A stretch of 64,000 nt of DNA from Perlabentimonas sp964490015 (GCA_964490015.1 CAZBBA010000014.1:1-64000); one strand, 5' to 3'. Counted from the stretch's first letter, positions 34,309 to 43,700 are shown. Notes: generated by a model from the sequence alone, not told the origin. Numbers and translations are program-made.

Positions 34309-34863
34309 ATGAAACGGTTATGTCACATATTTGGAGTTGCTTTAGTAGTTGCTCTACTCCTTTCAATCAAAACCTACGGAGGGAGAAATTATACTACATT
34401 ATCGTTCACGAGTAAGCACCTTCAAGTTGACTCACTCGGATAAATTCTCCATAATCGGATTGGCTTCCATCAACTTCAATATACGTTGAGCTTGGGGGGC
34501 GATTCACATTCTCGCTAAACGTAGATTTCCGGAAAAAGGAGAATTTTGCGATCTGCTTTGGATCGGCGTATTGGTTTGACGATCAGGAGCACAAACAATC
34601 GCTAATTGTGCCTCATGTTATGCTATATTACTTAAGCGGTAAAACACACAGCCTTGAACTTGGCGGCGGGTTGGGAACCTTTATAAGCACCTACCATGGA
34701 TTGGCCAGCATAATGCTGTATGGAAATTTGGGTTATAGATACCAGCGGGAAAGGGGCATTATTTTTAGAGCTGGATTTACACCGTGGATGTCTTTCCCAA
34801 TTGAAAAAAAATCAAAGTTCTGGGCTACTCCCTGGGCTGGAATTAGTTTGGGGTATAGCTTTT
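34309..34863 (+). pseudogene. Degraded outer-membrane beta-barrel gene
   Basis: Two pieces in different frames appear to belong to one former gene. From 34309 a 44-residue frame encodes a signal-peptide-like N-terminus (MKRLCHIFGVALVVALLLS) and ends at TAA 34441-34443. From 34455 another frame runs open to a TAG at 34861-34863. It encodes SIYVELGGRFTFSLNVDF, then LELGGGLGTF, GNLGYRYQRERG, IFRAGFTPWMS and a terminal GISLGYSF, a typical Bacteroidota barrel. In that second frame a stop at 34452-34454 separates the parts, so one simple frameshift does not restore it. Translation of the second part alone from 34608 would lack a signal. Confidence 0.6.
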
Positions 34864-35051
34864 AGGATACAGCGTAGCTCAAAATCAGAAAATTTTCGGA
34901 TGTATAAGCTTACCCCTTAATAATATATTTGCTAATGTTGAAATTCATTATTCTCCAAAAGTTTTCTTTTTATTTACTTTCCTTTAAAACAACAAAAAAA
35001 TTTCTGGTTCGCAGCTAACTAAGGTTTTATTAGGGATACAACTACAGTCAA

Positions 35052-35155
35052 TTCTTTTACTTTGAAAGTAGAAGGGTCTTGGCGGGGAATCCGCCAACAA
35101 GCCCCTTCTGTTATACATTAGAATATAACAATTCTGAAGGTTATAAAGTAAAGAA
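35052..35155. ncRNA. Candidate structured RNA, family unknown
   Basis: Three nested or adjacent helices can be drawn. An outer stem pairs 35052-35063 with 35145-35155 (11 pairs, one bulge). Hairpin A pairs 35070-35076 with 35103-35109 and 35079-35085 with 35091-35097, with a GGAAT loop. Hairpin B pairs 35110-35115 with 35124-35129. This is much more pairing than usual for intergenic DNA here, and hairpin A is GC-rich in an A/T-rich context. No known riboswitch, 6S, SRP or tmRNA pattern was recognised. The strand is unknown, although an upstream TATATTTG at 34924 would favour plus. Confidence 0.35.
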
Positions 35156-35316
35156 CTTGCTTGCTTGGCAACTGAAGCAAATCCCTTATTTATTAATCAT
35201 TGATTTAGCAAGCACATCCTATTTAAACCTATTTTTCTTGAGGTTTATTTAGTTTAGGTATACGTGCAAAAGGAGACTTGTTTCTTATAAGGCAATAAAA
35301 AGGATTGATATTTGTT

Positions 35317-35324
35317 TATATTTG
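35317..35324 (+). promoter_or_regulatory. Candidate -7 element for the gene at 35352
   Basis: TATATTTG, 27 bp before the ATG, with no clear -33 TTG. Confidence 0.5.
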
Positions 35325-35351
35325 TAAACCTAAACCTTAAACCAAAAAATT

Positions 35352-36593
35352 ATGCCTATAAAAAACTTCGTATACACTGCTCTTCTCTATCTATTTATTC
35401 CTCCAATTTTTGGTCAAAACACTAACATCAAGGATAAAGCTTCTCGAGTTTATCTTGATTGCTCATACTGCGACAATGAGCACATTAAAAAGGAGATCAC
35501 CTTTGTAAACTATATGCGCGACAGAAAGGATGCCCAAGTGCATATCCTCGCTACACATGAATATACTGGTGCTGGAGGCAGAAAGTTCACGTTTTTTTTC
35601 ATCGGTCAAAAAGAATTTACAGGACAGGCCGATACACTAAACTTCTCTGTTACTGCTGATGCAATGCAGGAAGAAATTAGAACAAAGCAGGTAAATGTTT
35701 TGAAACTTGGACTTACCCGCTATGTTGCTAAAACCCCTTTTGCCGATAAGCTTAATATATCATTCGCACAAGATGTAGAAGATAATGCAGAGGTTTCAGA
35801 TAAATGGAATAGCTGGGTGTTTGAACTAAATGCGAGTGGTTATTTCGATATAGAACAATCATACAAATACCTAAACGGGTGGTCCTCTGTAAGTGCACAA
35901 AGAGTGACTGAGAAGCTAAAAACCGAATTTCACTTCAATTACAATTTCAGCGAAAGCAATTTTGTGTTTGATGACACTACCATTGTTAGCACAAGTAATA
36001 ATAAAAGTTTTAATCACCTTCTGGTGAAAAGTATAAACAATCATTGGTCGTACGGCTACACCTTTAACTTATTATCCTCACTTTACCAAAACATTGATTT
36101 AAGCACAAGGATATACCCTGCAATTGAGTATAATGTATTTCCCTACTCAGAATCAAACAGAAGACAGTTAAGAATTCTTTATGGCGCAGGAATTAGACAG
36201 TTTGATTATATTGATACAACTATTTACAATCGAACTAGTGAAATCCTTTTTGGCCAGAAATTAGGAGTGGCCATCGAATTTAAGGAGAAATGGGGTTCAA
36301 TTTCCTCGTCGCTTGAGGGAAGTCACTATTTCCACGATGTGAGCCTCAAAAGACTTGAATTTTTCACCTCACTAAGCCTACGGTTATACAAAGGACTCTC
36401 ACTTAGAATTTATGGTGCAGCGTCGCTGGTTCATGACCAAATTAACCTCCCAAAGGGTGATGTTTCTAATGAGGATGTTCTCCTCAGACGTAGGCAACTC
36501 GCCTCGCAGTATAACTACTGGGGCAGCGTAGGCTTAAGTTACTCCTTTGGGTCAATCTACAATAACGTTGTTAACCCCAGGTTCGGAAATTGA
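35352..36593 (+). CDS. Exported protein of an uncharacterised beta-barrel-like family
   Basis: A 413-residue protein with a signal peptide ending IFGQ. Residues about 31-120 contain a recognisable block: RVYLDCSYCDNEHIKKEITFV, NYMRDRKDAQVHILAT, then TGAGGRKFTFFFIGQ. I recall this block from hypothetical envelope proteins of Bacteroidota and Gemmatimonadota. The remaining 290 residues are alternating strands (HWSYGYTFNLLSS, YWGSVGLSYSFG) typical of an outer-membrane barrel. A Cys pair lies at CSYC. The function is unknown. It is monocistronic with a terminator. Confidence 0.72.
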   Translation: MPIKNFVYTALLYLFIPPIFGQNTNIKDKASRVYLDCSYCDNEHIKKEITFVNYMRDRKDAQVHILATHEYTGAGGRKFTFFFIGQKEFTGQADTLNFSVTADAMQEEIRTKQVNVLKLGLTRYVAKTPFADKLNISFAQDVEDNAEVSDKWNSWVFELNASGYFDIEQSYKYLNGWSSVSAQRVTEKLKTEFHFNYNFSESNFVFDDTTIVSTSNNKSFNHLLVKSINNHWSYGYTFNLLSSLYQNIDLSTRIYPAIEYNVFPYSESNRRQLRILYGAGIRQFDYIDTTIYNRTSEILFGQKLGVAIEFKEKWGSISSSLEGSHYFHDVSLKRLEFFTSLSLRLYKGLSLRIYGAASLVHDQINLPKGDVSNEDVLLRRRQLASQYNYWGSVGLSYSFGSIYNNVVNPRFGN

Positions 36594-36703
36594 ACTCGAT
36601 TTCAAATTCTTTTTTGAGATTAATAATGATCTAATTCTTCTATTACTCTGATTTGCTAAATTATTGATTTTTTTGAAGGTATGACATGTTGTATGCAGCA
36701 ACA

Positions 36704-36736
36704 AAAAAGGGTCGCAGGTATTCTGCGACCCTTTTT
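36704..36736. terminator. Bidirectional terminator
   Basis: Stem GGGTCGCAG / CTGCGACCC flanked by A5 and T5 runs (36704-36717 with 36723-36736). It lies between two converging genes. Confidence 0.88.
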
Positions 36737-36752
36737 ATTGCTACTTGATTAG

Positions 36753-37847
36753 CTATTTCAAAAACGCTCCAAAATCGAGCCCAATCACCTCAAAAAATGG
36801 TTTCTGTGAGCCATCGTTAAACTGAAAGTATGGGGTTATTGTGCCGGGCATATCATCCCATTTCCAGATCACAAATCCCATTTTTTGCCCAGTAGGAAAA
36901 GTAAAGAATTCCAGTGTGATATTATTGTTAAAAGTATCAACAAGCTGCAGCGAGGTGGTGGCGCTATTCCAGACATAAAGAACCTGCTTAAGCCCTATAT
37001 CTATCTGCGCCTTTACCTGACCAAGCTGCACAAACCCGCGGACTCTAGAGGGGATAAGCTCGTCATCTTCCTCCGTTTCAAAAGGGTTTAGCGTTAGCCT
37101 ACCCTCAACGGTTAACTCCAAATTTGACGAGGATAGGGTAACGCCCGACTTTTTCATACTATGCCCAACAGTTATAATCATATTGCTAGTTTTTGAGACT
37201 AAATTGGCGTTAAATGTAATCTCAAACAACCCCATCGATAAACTTAAATCAACACTGGTTAAGGCACTTTCAGTTACGGCAGCAACATAGCTCAGGTCAA
37301 AAACCTTACTGTCGCCCACTTTAATCACCACGTCAAAGGTTTTTGGGAAAAATTCCTCTCCAACAACCACTTCGGTGTAGTTCGAAACGGTAAGCGTAGC
37401 ATTATTCTCTGTCTGCTGGGGATCGGAGGGAAATAAATAGATCAACTTATCTACAGGTTCCGGATTGTAACTCCATGTGGATCCTTCTAAATCCCACGTG
37501 TAAGTACCAGTAGTTCGGAGTAAACTAAAATCTTCGTCCGCTTCCGAATACGATCGAACGCCAACATTAAAGGGACTTGATGGCATGGAGATTAACTTGG
37601 TAAACTTAGCTTTTACAGAGTAATCATCATCTTGCTCAAAAAGCGACGAGAAGTTCATAATTGCAAGCATTCCAGGTGTCGACAGAACCTCCTGCATGGT
37701 TAACTCCATCTCTGAGCCTAGGGAAGAAAGCATCTCCTGTGCCTCCTTGGCAGGAACAGGGTCGGGTCCATTATCGTCCTTACACGATGTTACCGAAATC
37801 ATGGCTATGGCTGCCATCAGCATAAAGATTCTTTGCAAAATTTTCAT
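36753..37847 (-). CDS. Uncharacterised lipoprotein
   Basis: A 364-residue lipoprotein with lipobox VTSC followed by KDDNGPD, an acidic sequence that fits Bacteroidota surface export. The rest is beta-rich and acidic, with Trp-containing blocks TYTWDLEGSTWSYNPEP and FVIWKWDDMPGT. No known domain or catalytic motif was recognised. The gene stands alone. A possible promoter octamer (minus-strand TATATTTG) lies far upstream at 38075-38082. Confidence 0.7.
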   Translation of the reverse strand: MKILQRIFMLMAAIAMISVTSCKDDNGPDPVPAKEAQEMLSSLGSEMELTMQEVLSTPGMLAIMNFSSLFEQDDDYSVKAKFTKLISMPSSPFNVGVRSYSEADEDFSLLRTTGTYTWDLEGSTWSYNPEPVDKLIYLFPSDPQQTENNATLTVSNYTEVVVGEEFFPKTFDVVIKVGDSKVFDLSYVAAVTESALTSVDLSLSMGLFEITFNANLVSKTSNMIITVGHSMKKSGVTLSSSNLELTVEGRLTLNPFETEEDDELIPSRVRGFVQLGQVKAQIDIGLKQVLYVWNSATTSLQLVDTFNNNITLEFFTFPTGQKMGFVIWKWDDMPGTITPYFQFNDGSQKPFFEVIGLDFGAFLK

Positions 37848-38153
37848 GGCATTCTATTTTTGGTTTTTTGTTTATTTGCCCTCAAAAGTTAGACCAATTC
37901 AGTTGTTCTTTAGATCAGGCAAAAAAAGGTTTACCTGTAAAACATTTCAGCTACAATAATGTTTTTCATTTCAACTTCAAAAGTATCTGCTTAATGTTAT
38001 ATACATTACAATTGCAAATACCGCTGTAGTTATTTACCTTTAGGCCTAATTCAAGTCAAAACATAGAAACAAAGCAAATATACTTTATTGTAAACTTTTA
38101 ACCCCATTAATTGTTTTTGGGGTAATGATTCTAATAATATCTAAACAATTTTT
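37848..38153. other. 306-bp divergent intergenic region
   Basis: It separates the lipoprotein at 36753 from the OsmC gene. It is A/T-rich. The only feature noted is a minus-strand TATATTTG at 38075-38082. No gene or clear hairpin was found. Confidence 0.6.
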
Positions 38154-38570
38154 ATGAGTTCAACAAAAATTCACATCGATTGGCAAGGCGACATGGCCTT
38201 TGAAGCCGAACTTGATGGTCATAAGCTGATAATTGATGCCTCTCCTGAGGTTGGCGGAAACGATAATGGTCCAAGGCCAAAACCCCTAATGCTAGTAGCC
38301 CTGGCTGGTTGCACCGGAATGGATGTTGTGTCGATCCTAAAGAAAATGCGCGTCGAATTGGATGGGCTGCGCGTTTGGGTTGAGGCCGAGTTGACCGAGG
38401 AGCACCCCAAGCACTACTCGGAGATGAAGATAATCTACGAGTTTAAAGGAAAAGATCTGCCCATGGATAAGCTGGAAAAGGCCGTTAGCCTCTCGGAGGA
38501 GCGATACTGCGGAGTTAGCGCAGTTTACCGCAAAGTAATGCCGGTAAGCACCGAAATTAGAGTTGTGTAA
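38154..38570 (+). CDS. OsmC family protein
   Basis: A 138-residue OsmC/Ohr-fold protein. It has GNDNGPRPKPLMLVALAGCTGMDVVSILKKMR, containing the Cys of the family active site, and a second conserved Cys in EERYCGVSAVYRK. Members reduce organic hydroperoxides using a thiol pair; some lack that activity. It is monocistronic. No regulator is adjacent. Confidence 0.9.
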   Translation: MSSTKIHIDWQGDMAFEAELDGHKLIIDASPEVGGNDNGPRPKPLMLVALAGCTGMDVVSILKKMRVELDGLRVWVEAELTEEHPKHYSEMKIIYEFKGKDLPMDKLEKAVSLSEERYCGVSAVYRKVMPVSTEIRVV

Positions 38571-38593
38571 TAACATATTATCGATAACTTAGA

Positions 38594-38632
38594 TTGCCCC
38601 GCCTAAACAGTAAGCGGGGCAACTTCGTTTTA
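38594..38632 (+). terminator. Probable terminator of the OsmC gene
   Basis: A 9-bp GC-rich stem (38594-38602 with 38614-38622) with an 11-base loop, then a weak CGTTTTAT tail. Confidence 0.5.
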
Positions 38633-38676
38633 TCTCCTTTTGGTTAATTCTAATCGCCTCTAATTCAAAAAATATT

Positions 38677-38684
38677 TATCTTTG
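38677..38684 (+). promoter_or_regulatory. Candidate -7 element very close to the His-rich gene start
   Basis: TATCTTTG ends only 4 bp before the ATG at 38689. If used, transcription would begin at or near the start codon, giving a leaderless or nearly leaderless mRNA, or translation would start at Met4 (38698). Confidence 0.45.
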
Positions 38685-38688
38685 CCCC

Positions 38689-39087
38689 ATGAGGCAAATG
38701 GCAAAAATACTTGTAAGGTTTACCGCGCTGCTTATTGTTAGCGGGATGTTACTTCACGAGTCTATCCCTCACCACCACCACAGCGAGGCTGGCCATGTGC
38801 ACTCTTGTTGCGAATCGCACGATCACGACAATGCAGAACACAACGATGTGCAGCCATGCACTATCCTGTCGAGCATACAGCATCAGAACCTTAAGCCTCA
38901 AATACAGGTTCACTCGCAGGATTTAGGGCAAAATCACATCCACCATCACAACGATGCGTGCAACGAATGCCTAACTACGCAGTGTGCGGCAACCCTTACC
39001 AAAACACCAGTCTTTATTCCCCAATCCGTTTTCACCGAAACGGACATTTTCCACACCTTCTCATTTAGAGGGCCTCCCTCAGCATAA
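38689..39087 (+). CDS. His-rich exported protein linked to metal efflux
   Basis: A 132-residue protein with an N-terminal hydrophobic segment (ILVRFTALLIVSGMLL). Clusters of metal-binding residues follow: HHHHSEAGHVHSCC, ESHDHDNAEH, and HIHHHNDACNECLTTQC. It ends in FRGPPSA, an ending I associate with small Bacteroidota proteins beside metal-efflux genes. It lies upstream of the RND genes and is likely a periplasmic metal-binding protein for copper, zinc or similar ions. The metal is not determined. Met4 (38698) is an alternative start. Confidence 0.75.
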   Translation: MRQMAKILVRFTALLIVSGMLLHESIPHHHHSEAGHVHSCCESHDHDNAEHNDVQPCTILSSIQHQNLKPQIQVHSQDLGQNHIHHHNDACNECLTTQCAATLTKTPVFIPQSVFTETDIFHTFSFRGPPSA

Positions 39088-39092
39088 GTTTT

Positions 39093-39120
39093 AATATCAA
39101 CCAAAACTTAGGTTGATATT
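39093..39120. repeat. Perfect 10-bp inverted repeat after the His-rich gene
   Basis: AATATCAACC (39093-39102) pairs with 39111-39120 around an 8-base loop. There is no T-run, so it could be an operator or processing hairpin between the His-rich gene and the RND genes rather than a terminator. Confidence 0.5.
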
Positions 39121-39247
39121 TCTGTGGGAATTATTTCCCCTAGCGAAACTCTGTGCCCTTTGTGCAAATCTTGAAATACAAAGAATTCCTGAGGGAAAAT
39201 GACTAAGTATTCGTTTTGAGTTTCCAATCATTCAAATCAACCAATCA

Positions 39248-39260
39248 GCCTGCGGCAGGC
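39248..39260. repeat. GC-rich palindrome, REP-like
   Basis: GCCTGCGGCAGGC is a short palindrome followed by AGG, in an A/T-rich spacer. Similar GCAGGCAGG-containing palindromes are dispersed in many Bacteroidota genomes; that comparison is from memory. Confidence 0.35.
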
Positions 39261-39325
39261 AGGTCATTCAACCTTTCTCGGGTATCTTAAAATTTATGAG
39301 ATAACGGGATTCAACAAATCTCAAT

Positions 39326-40510
39326 ATGAAAATCCAAGCTATCATAGTAATTGTTGCCTTGCTATTCGCATCGTGCCACAACGACCATGGCCAGGAACTG
39401 CTGGGGTGCGGTCACGATCACTCGCACGATAACACAACCAAAAAAACCGCTACCCCAGCGCACATACATACCGATAATTGTGATCACTCGCACGACCATG
39501 ACCATGAGCACGACCATGAGCTGTATGGCGTTATCCACATTAAGCCGACCCCATTTGCCGAGGCTTTTAGAACAGGCGGCGAGATTTTATCCTCCCGCGG
39601 TGATGAACAGATAGTAGTAGCCAACCACGATGGGCTGGTGTTTTTTACTAGCAAATCGATGCAGGAGGGTGTTGCTGTAAAAGCCAATCAGCAGCTGGTA
39701 ACGCTAACCTCGGGCGGATTGGTGCACGATAACCTAGAGGTGGGCTACCTCGAGGCAAAAGCACAGTTCGAGAAGGCGAGGGTCGATTTCGAGCGTGCCA
39801 AAAAGCTGGTGGCCGACAACATCATTTCCGAGGGTGAATTTCTCGATGCCAAGCTGGCCTTTGATACAAGCCAGCTAACCTTTGAAAATATCCGCAGAAA
39901 TTATGCCGATGGAGGAAAAAAGGTGCTTTCGCCTCAAAGCGGTTTTGTTAAACGCATTCATGTTGCCGAAGGTGAGTTTGTTCAGGCCGGTCAACCGCTA
40001 TTCACCATCACAGAAAACCGTCGTTTGGTAGTTAAGGCCGAGTTGCCCCAACGGGCATTGGCCATACTCAACGCCATCCGCTCCGCCAACTTTATCACCC
40101 CATATAATGGTAAGGTATACTCCTCCGATGAGCTTAACGGAAGGCTTATCTCCCTAGGGAAATCCACAGCAGGAAATAGTTTTTATATCCCCGTATTTTT
40201 TGAGGTGGACAATAAAGGCGATTTAATCCCCGGAACGTTCGTTGAGGTATACCTTAAATCAGCGGCAGGTTCCGAGGCCATTGCTATACCTCAAACAGCC
40301 CTGCTCGAGGAGTTTGGCAACCATTATGTATTTATCGACAACCACGATGGCTGGGAGAAGCGTTACGTTAAGCTGGGAGGCACCGACGGTATGCTGGTTG
40401 GTATTACCGATGGGCTAAAAGCTGGCGAACACGTGGCCACAAAGAATGTGTCGCGAATAAAGCTAACACAGATGGCTGGCCAGCTTCCCGAGCATGCGCA
40501 TGTTCACTAG
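39326..40510 (+). CDS. RND efflux periplasmic adaptor (CusB/CzcB-like) lipoprotein
   Basis: A 394-residue membrane-fusion protein linking the inner-membrane pump to the outer-membrane channel. Lipobox LFASC (Cys17) is followed by a His-rich stretch to about residue 66 (HDHEHDHE and similar). The adaptor core follows: a lipoyl-like half with LVTLTSGG, an alpha-hairpin (EAKAQFEKARVDFERAKKL), and the second half SPQSGFVKRIHVAEGEFVQAGQPLFTI. The His-rich leader points to a metal substrate. The pump gene is 79 bp downstream. Confidence 0.92.
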   Translation: MKIQAIIVIVALLFASCHNDHGQELLGCGHDHSHDNTTKKTATPAHIHTDNCDHSHDHDHEHDHELYGVIHIKPTPFAEAFRTGGEILSSRGDEQIVVANHDGLVFFTSKSMQEGVAVKANQQLVTLTSGGLVHDNLEVGYLEAKAQFEKARVDFERAKKLVADNIISEGEFLDAKLAFDTSQLTFENIRRNYADGGKKVLSPQSGFVKRIHVAEGEFVQAGQPLFTITENRRLVVKAELPQRALAILNAIRSANFITPYNGKVYSSDELNGRLISLGKSTAGNSFYIPVFFEVDNKGDLIPGTFVEVYLKSAAGSEAIAIPQTALLEEFGNHYVFIDNHDGWEKRYVKLGGTDGMLVGITDGLKAGEHVATKNVSRIKLTQMAGQLPEHAHVH

Positions 40511-40589
40511 ATAAGAGTTGAGGCTGTAAATATAAGACTGCAACCAACCGACAACAAAAAACCGACAACTGACAATTGACAACTGAATT

Positions 40590-43500
40590 ATGCTAAACAA
40601 AATAATATCATACTCCCTTAGTAGCCGCTTGCTGGTTATGATGCTGGCGCTTATTCTGCTAATCGGGGGCACTTGGATTACCACTACCACCGAGGTGGAT
40701 GTTTTTCCCGACCTCAACGCACCCACCGTAGTTGTGATGACCTCAGCTCCGGGAATGGCTCCCGAGGAGGTGGAAAAGATGGTTACCTTTCCCATTGAAA
40801 CATCGGTAAACGGGGCTACCGGCATACGCCGTGTGCGCTCGGCTTCCGCCATGGGGCTATCAACCATTTGGGTTGAGTTCGACTGGGGAATGAACATTTA
40901 CAACGCCCGCCAGATAGTGAGCGAGCGCCTAATGTTTGTGGCCGATGAGCTGCCCAGCGGCGTTGGTAGGCCAATGCTTATGCCCCAATCGAGCATTATG
41001 GGCGAGATTATGCTCTTTGCCCTAACATCGGAGAACACCTCCCCTCTTGAGTTACACACCATTGCCGCATGGGCATTACGCCCCCTTTTGCTGTCCATTG
41101 GTGGCGTGGCCGAGGTTTCGTACATAGGTGGCGAGGAAAAAGAGTACCAGATACTGGCCAATCCGCTTAAGATGAAGTACTACAACGTGTCGCTGGAAGA
41201 ATTACACAATGCCTGCGACCAGCTAAACGCCAATGTTTCCGGCGGATTTATAGAGCAATATGGCAATAAGTACCCAGTTGTGGGACGCTCACGCACCAGC
41301 AACCCCGACGAAATTGGAAGCACTGTGATTAAAACAGCCAATGGCTACCCCATAACCATTGCCGATGTGGCTAAGGTTGCCGTTGGAGGAGCACCCAAGG
41401 AGGGCGAAGGTTCATATAGAGGGCAAAAAGCAGTAATTGTAACAATTACTAAGCAGCCCAATGTTAATACTCTTAAACTAACCGAAAAGATAAAAGTTGC
41501 CCTTGCCGATGTGCAGCGAACACTCCCCGCCGATGTGAAAATCCACACCGATATCTTTGAGCAGTCAACTTTTATAAATACTTCCATTAGGAACGTGCAA
41601 AAGGCGCTGATGGAGGGAGCAATCCTAATAGTTGTGGTGCTACTGATATTCCTGATGAACTACCGCACCACCATCATCTCTGTGGTGGCCATCCCCATAT
41701 CCATTCTGGTTACGCTTGTAACCCTCCGCTGGCTTGGGCTAACCATCAACACCATGAGCTTGGGCGGGATGGCCATTGCCATTGGTTCGCTGGTCGACGA
41801 TGCTATTATTGATGTGGAGAACGTATACAAACGCCTACGACAAAATCATATTTTACCCAAAGAGGATCGCAAGCCCTCGCTAAAGGTGGTTTACGATGCC
41901 TCTGCCGAAATTCGCTCATCAATATTTAACGCAACGCTAATTATTGTGGTGGCGTTTATCCCGTTGTTTTTCCTAAGCGGGATGGAGGGGCTTATGCTAA
42001 AACCGCTGGGAATATCGTTTATTGTATCGCTTTTTGCTTCTACATTGGTAGCCCTAAGCCTTACTCCCGTGATGTGTAGCTATATGCTCACCAGTCCCAA
42101 GCAGCTCGAGCGAAATACCAATGGCAGCTGGGCAGAGATAAAGCTGACAGGTGCTTACGCCCGAATCCTTAGTAAATCGCTCCGATTTAAAAAGGTGATA
42201 ATTGGGAGTGCAGTGGCGATGTTTGCTTTATCGATTGTTGTGTTGCTAATGCAGGGGCGTAGCTTCTTACCGCCATTCAACGAGGGGTCGCTAACTATTA
42301 ACCTAGCTACTTTACCGGGCGTTTCGCTGGAAGTATCCGATGATATTGGCCGTGAGGCAGAGGCTTTACTCCTCTCCATCCCTGAGATTACCTCGGTGGC
42401 AAGGCGTACAGGTAGAGCAGAGCTGTCGGAACACTCGTTCGACGTGAACCAATCGGAAATTGATGCGCCATACCAACTCCTCGACCGAAGCCGATGGGCT
42501 TTCCTGCGCGAAGTGCGCGATAAACTTAACACCCTCGAGGGTGTTGTTATTGAGGTGGGACAACCCATTAGCCATCGAATTGATGCCATGCTCTCGGGTC
42601 AAAAGGCGAATATCGCCATAAAAGTTTTTGGCTACGACCTTAACCAGATGTTCGCTATTAGCACCGAGATCAAAGAAGCCATCGAGGATATCGAGGGTAT
42701 TGGAGATTTGGCTCTTGAACAGCAGATAGAGATACCCCAGCTACAAATCCAGCCACGCAGGCAGATGCTTGCACGCTATGGTATTCCCATCAATCAATTT
42801 AACCACTTTGTTAGCACGGCATTTAGCGGCGAAAAGGTATCGGATGTTTTTGAGGGCGATAGGAGTTTCCCCATGGTGCTTCGTTTCGATGTGGATTACC
42901 GCGCCTCTTTTGAGGATATTGCCGAGGCTCCAATCGATACCGAAAGCGGGAAAAAAATCCCTCTTGCCCATGTGGCAAGCATTGTGAGCGCATCGGGGCC
43001 AAATACCATTAACCGCGAGAATGTACAGCGAAAAATCGCCATCAACGTAAATGTGGCCAACCGCGATCAGCTAAGCGTGGTAAACGATATCAGGGAGCGG
43101 ATTGAATCGGAGATTCACCTGCCCGAGGGCTACAGGGTTGAGTATGGCGGACAGTTCGAGAGCGAGGCGCAGGCCACAAAACGGTTGCTATTGGCATCAA
43201 TACTCTCCATTGCAGCCATATTCCTGCTGCTGTACCATGAGCTGAGGCAACCTACCCTTTCGGTTATTGTGCTGGCCAACCTGCCCTTTGCGCTTATAGG
43301 TGGAGTTATGGCCATTTGGCTATCGTCTGGAGTGCTTAGCATACCTGCTATCATTGGGTTTATCACCCTTTTTGGTATTGCCACGCGTAATGGAATACTG
43401 CTTATTTCGCGCTACGAGGCGCTAAAGAGCGAAGGCCTTTCGCTAATCGATCGTATTGTTGAGGGCTCGCGCGATAGGCTACTTCCCATAGCCATGACAG

Positions 43501-43697
43501 CCCTTACCACCGCGCTGGCGCTAATTCCGCTTGCATTGGCAGGCGATAAACCCGGAAACGAGATTCAAAGCCCAATGGCTGTGGTAATTCTGGGTGGACT
43601 ATTAAGCTCCATTCTGCTTAATATTTTCGTAGTCCCAGCAATATATATGGTTTATGAAAAAAGAAGGGATAGGCTAGAAGGGACGATTGACAAGTGA
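40590..43697 (+). CDS. Heavy-metal RND efflux pump (CusA/CzcA family)
   Basis: A 1035-residue inner-membrane proton-driven pump. TM1 is near residues 12-31. The porter domain follows (EVDVFPDLNAPTVVVMTSAPGMAPEEVE, typical of heavy-metal RND). TM4 carries the acidic relay GSLVDDAIIDVENV. FLSGMEGLMLKPL, a second porter half, and the C-terminal membrane block GFITLFGIATRNGILLISRYE follow. Length fits the family. It forms an efflux complex with the genes on either side. CusA-like and CzcA-like substrates cannot be separated by sight. Confidence 0.95.
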   Translation: MLNKIISYSLSSRLLVMMLALILLIGGTWITTTTEVDVFPDLNAPTVVVMTSAPGMAPEEVEKMVTFPIETSVNGATGIRRVRSASAMGLSTIWVEFDWGMNIYNARQIVSERLMFVADELPSGVGRPMLMPQSSIMGEIMLFALTSENTSPLELHTIAAWALRPLLLSIGGVAEVSYIGGEEKEYQILANPLKMKYYNVSLEELHNACDQLNANVSGGFIEQYGNKYPVVGRSRTSNPDEIGSTVIKTANGYPITIADVAKVAVGGAPKEGEGSYRGQKAVIVTITKQPNVNTLKLTEKIKVALADVQRTLPADVKIHTDIFEQSTFINTSIRNVQKALMEGAILIVVVLLIFLMNYRTTIISVVAIPISILVTLVTLRWLGLTINTMSLGGMAIAIGSLVDDAIIDVENVYKRLRQNHILPKEDRKPSLKVVYDASAEIRSSIFNATLIIVVAFIPLFFLSGMEGLMLKPLGISFIVSLFASTLVALSLTPVMCSYMLTSPKQLERNTNGSWAEIKLTGAYARILSKSLRFKKVIIGSAVAMFALSIVVLLMQGRSFLPPFNEGSLTINLATLPGVSLEVSDDIGREAEALLLSIPEITSVARRTGRAELSEHSFDVNQSEIDAPYQLLDRSRWAFLREVRDKLNTLEGVVIEVGQPISHRIDAMLSGQKANIAIKVFGYDLNQMFAISTEIKEAIEDIEGIGDLALEQQIEIPQLQIQPRRQMLARYGIPINQFNHFVSTAFSGEKVSDVFEGDRSFPMVLRFDVDYRASFEDIAEAPIDTESGKKIPLAHVASIVSASGPNTINRENVQRKIAINVNVANRDQLSVVNDIRERIESEIHLPEGYRVEYGGQFESEAQATKRLLLASILSIAAIFLLLYHELRQPTLSVIVLANLPFALIGGVMAIWLSSGVLSIPAIIGFITLFGIATRNGILLISRYEALKSEGLSLIDRIVEGSRDRLLPIAMTALTTALALIPLALAGDKPGNEIQSPMAVVILGGLLSSILLNIFVVPAIYMVYEKRRDRLEGTIDK

Positions 43698-43700
43698 ATA

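Larger units (their letters stand above)
34864..35351. other. 488-bp intergenic region with promoter-like and folded elements
   Basis: There is no plausible gene in this A/T-rich stretch. It holds a promoter-like TATATTTG at 34924-34931, a folded element at 35052-35155 and the likely promoter of the next gene at 35317-35324. No tRNA-like TPsiC motif was found. Confidence 0.6.

Noticed and set aside
34864..35351. A tRNA, 6S, SRP or tmRNA gene in the long intergenic region
   Set aside because: No T-loop motif, no CCA-end cloverleaf and no recognisable SRP or tmRNA landmarks; only an unassigned fold is reported.
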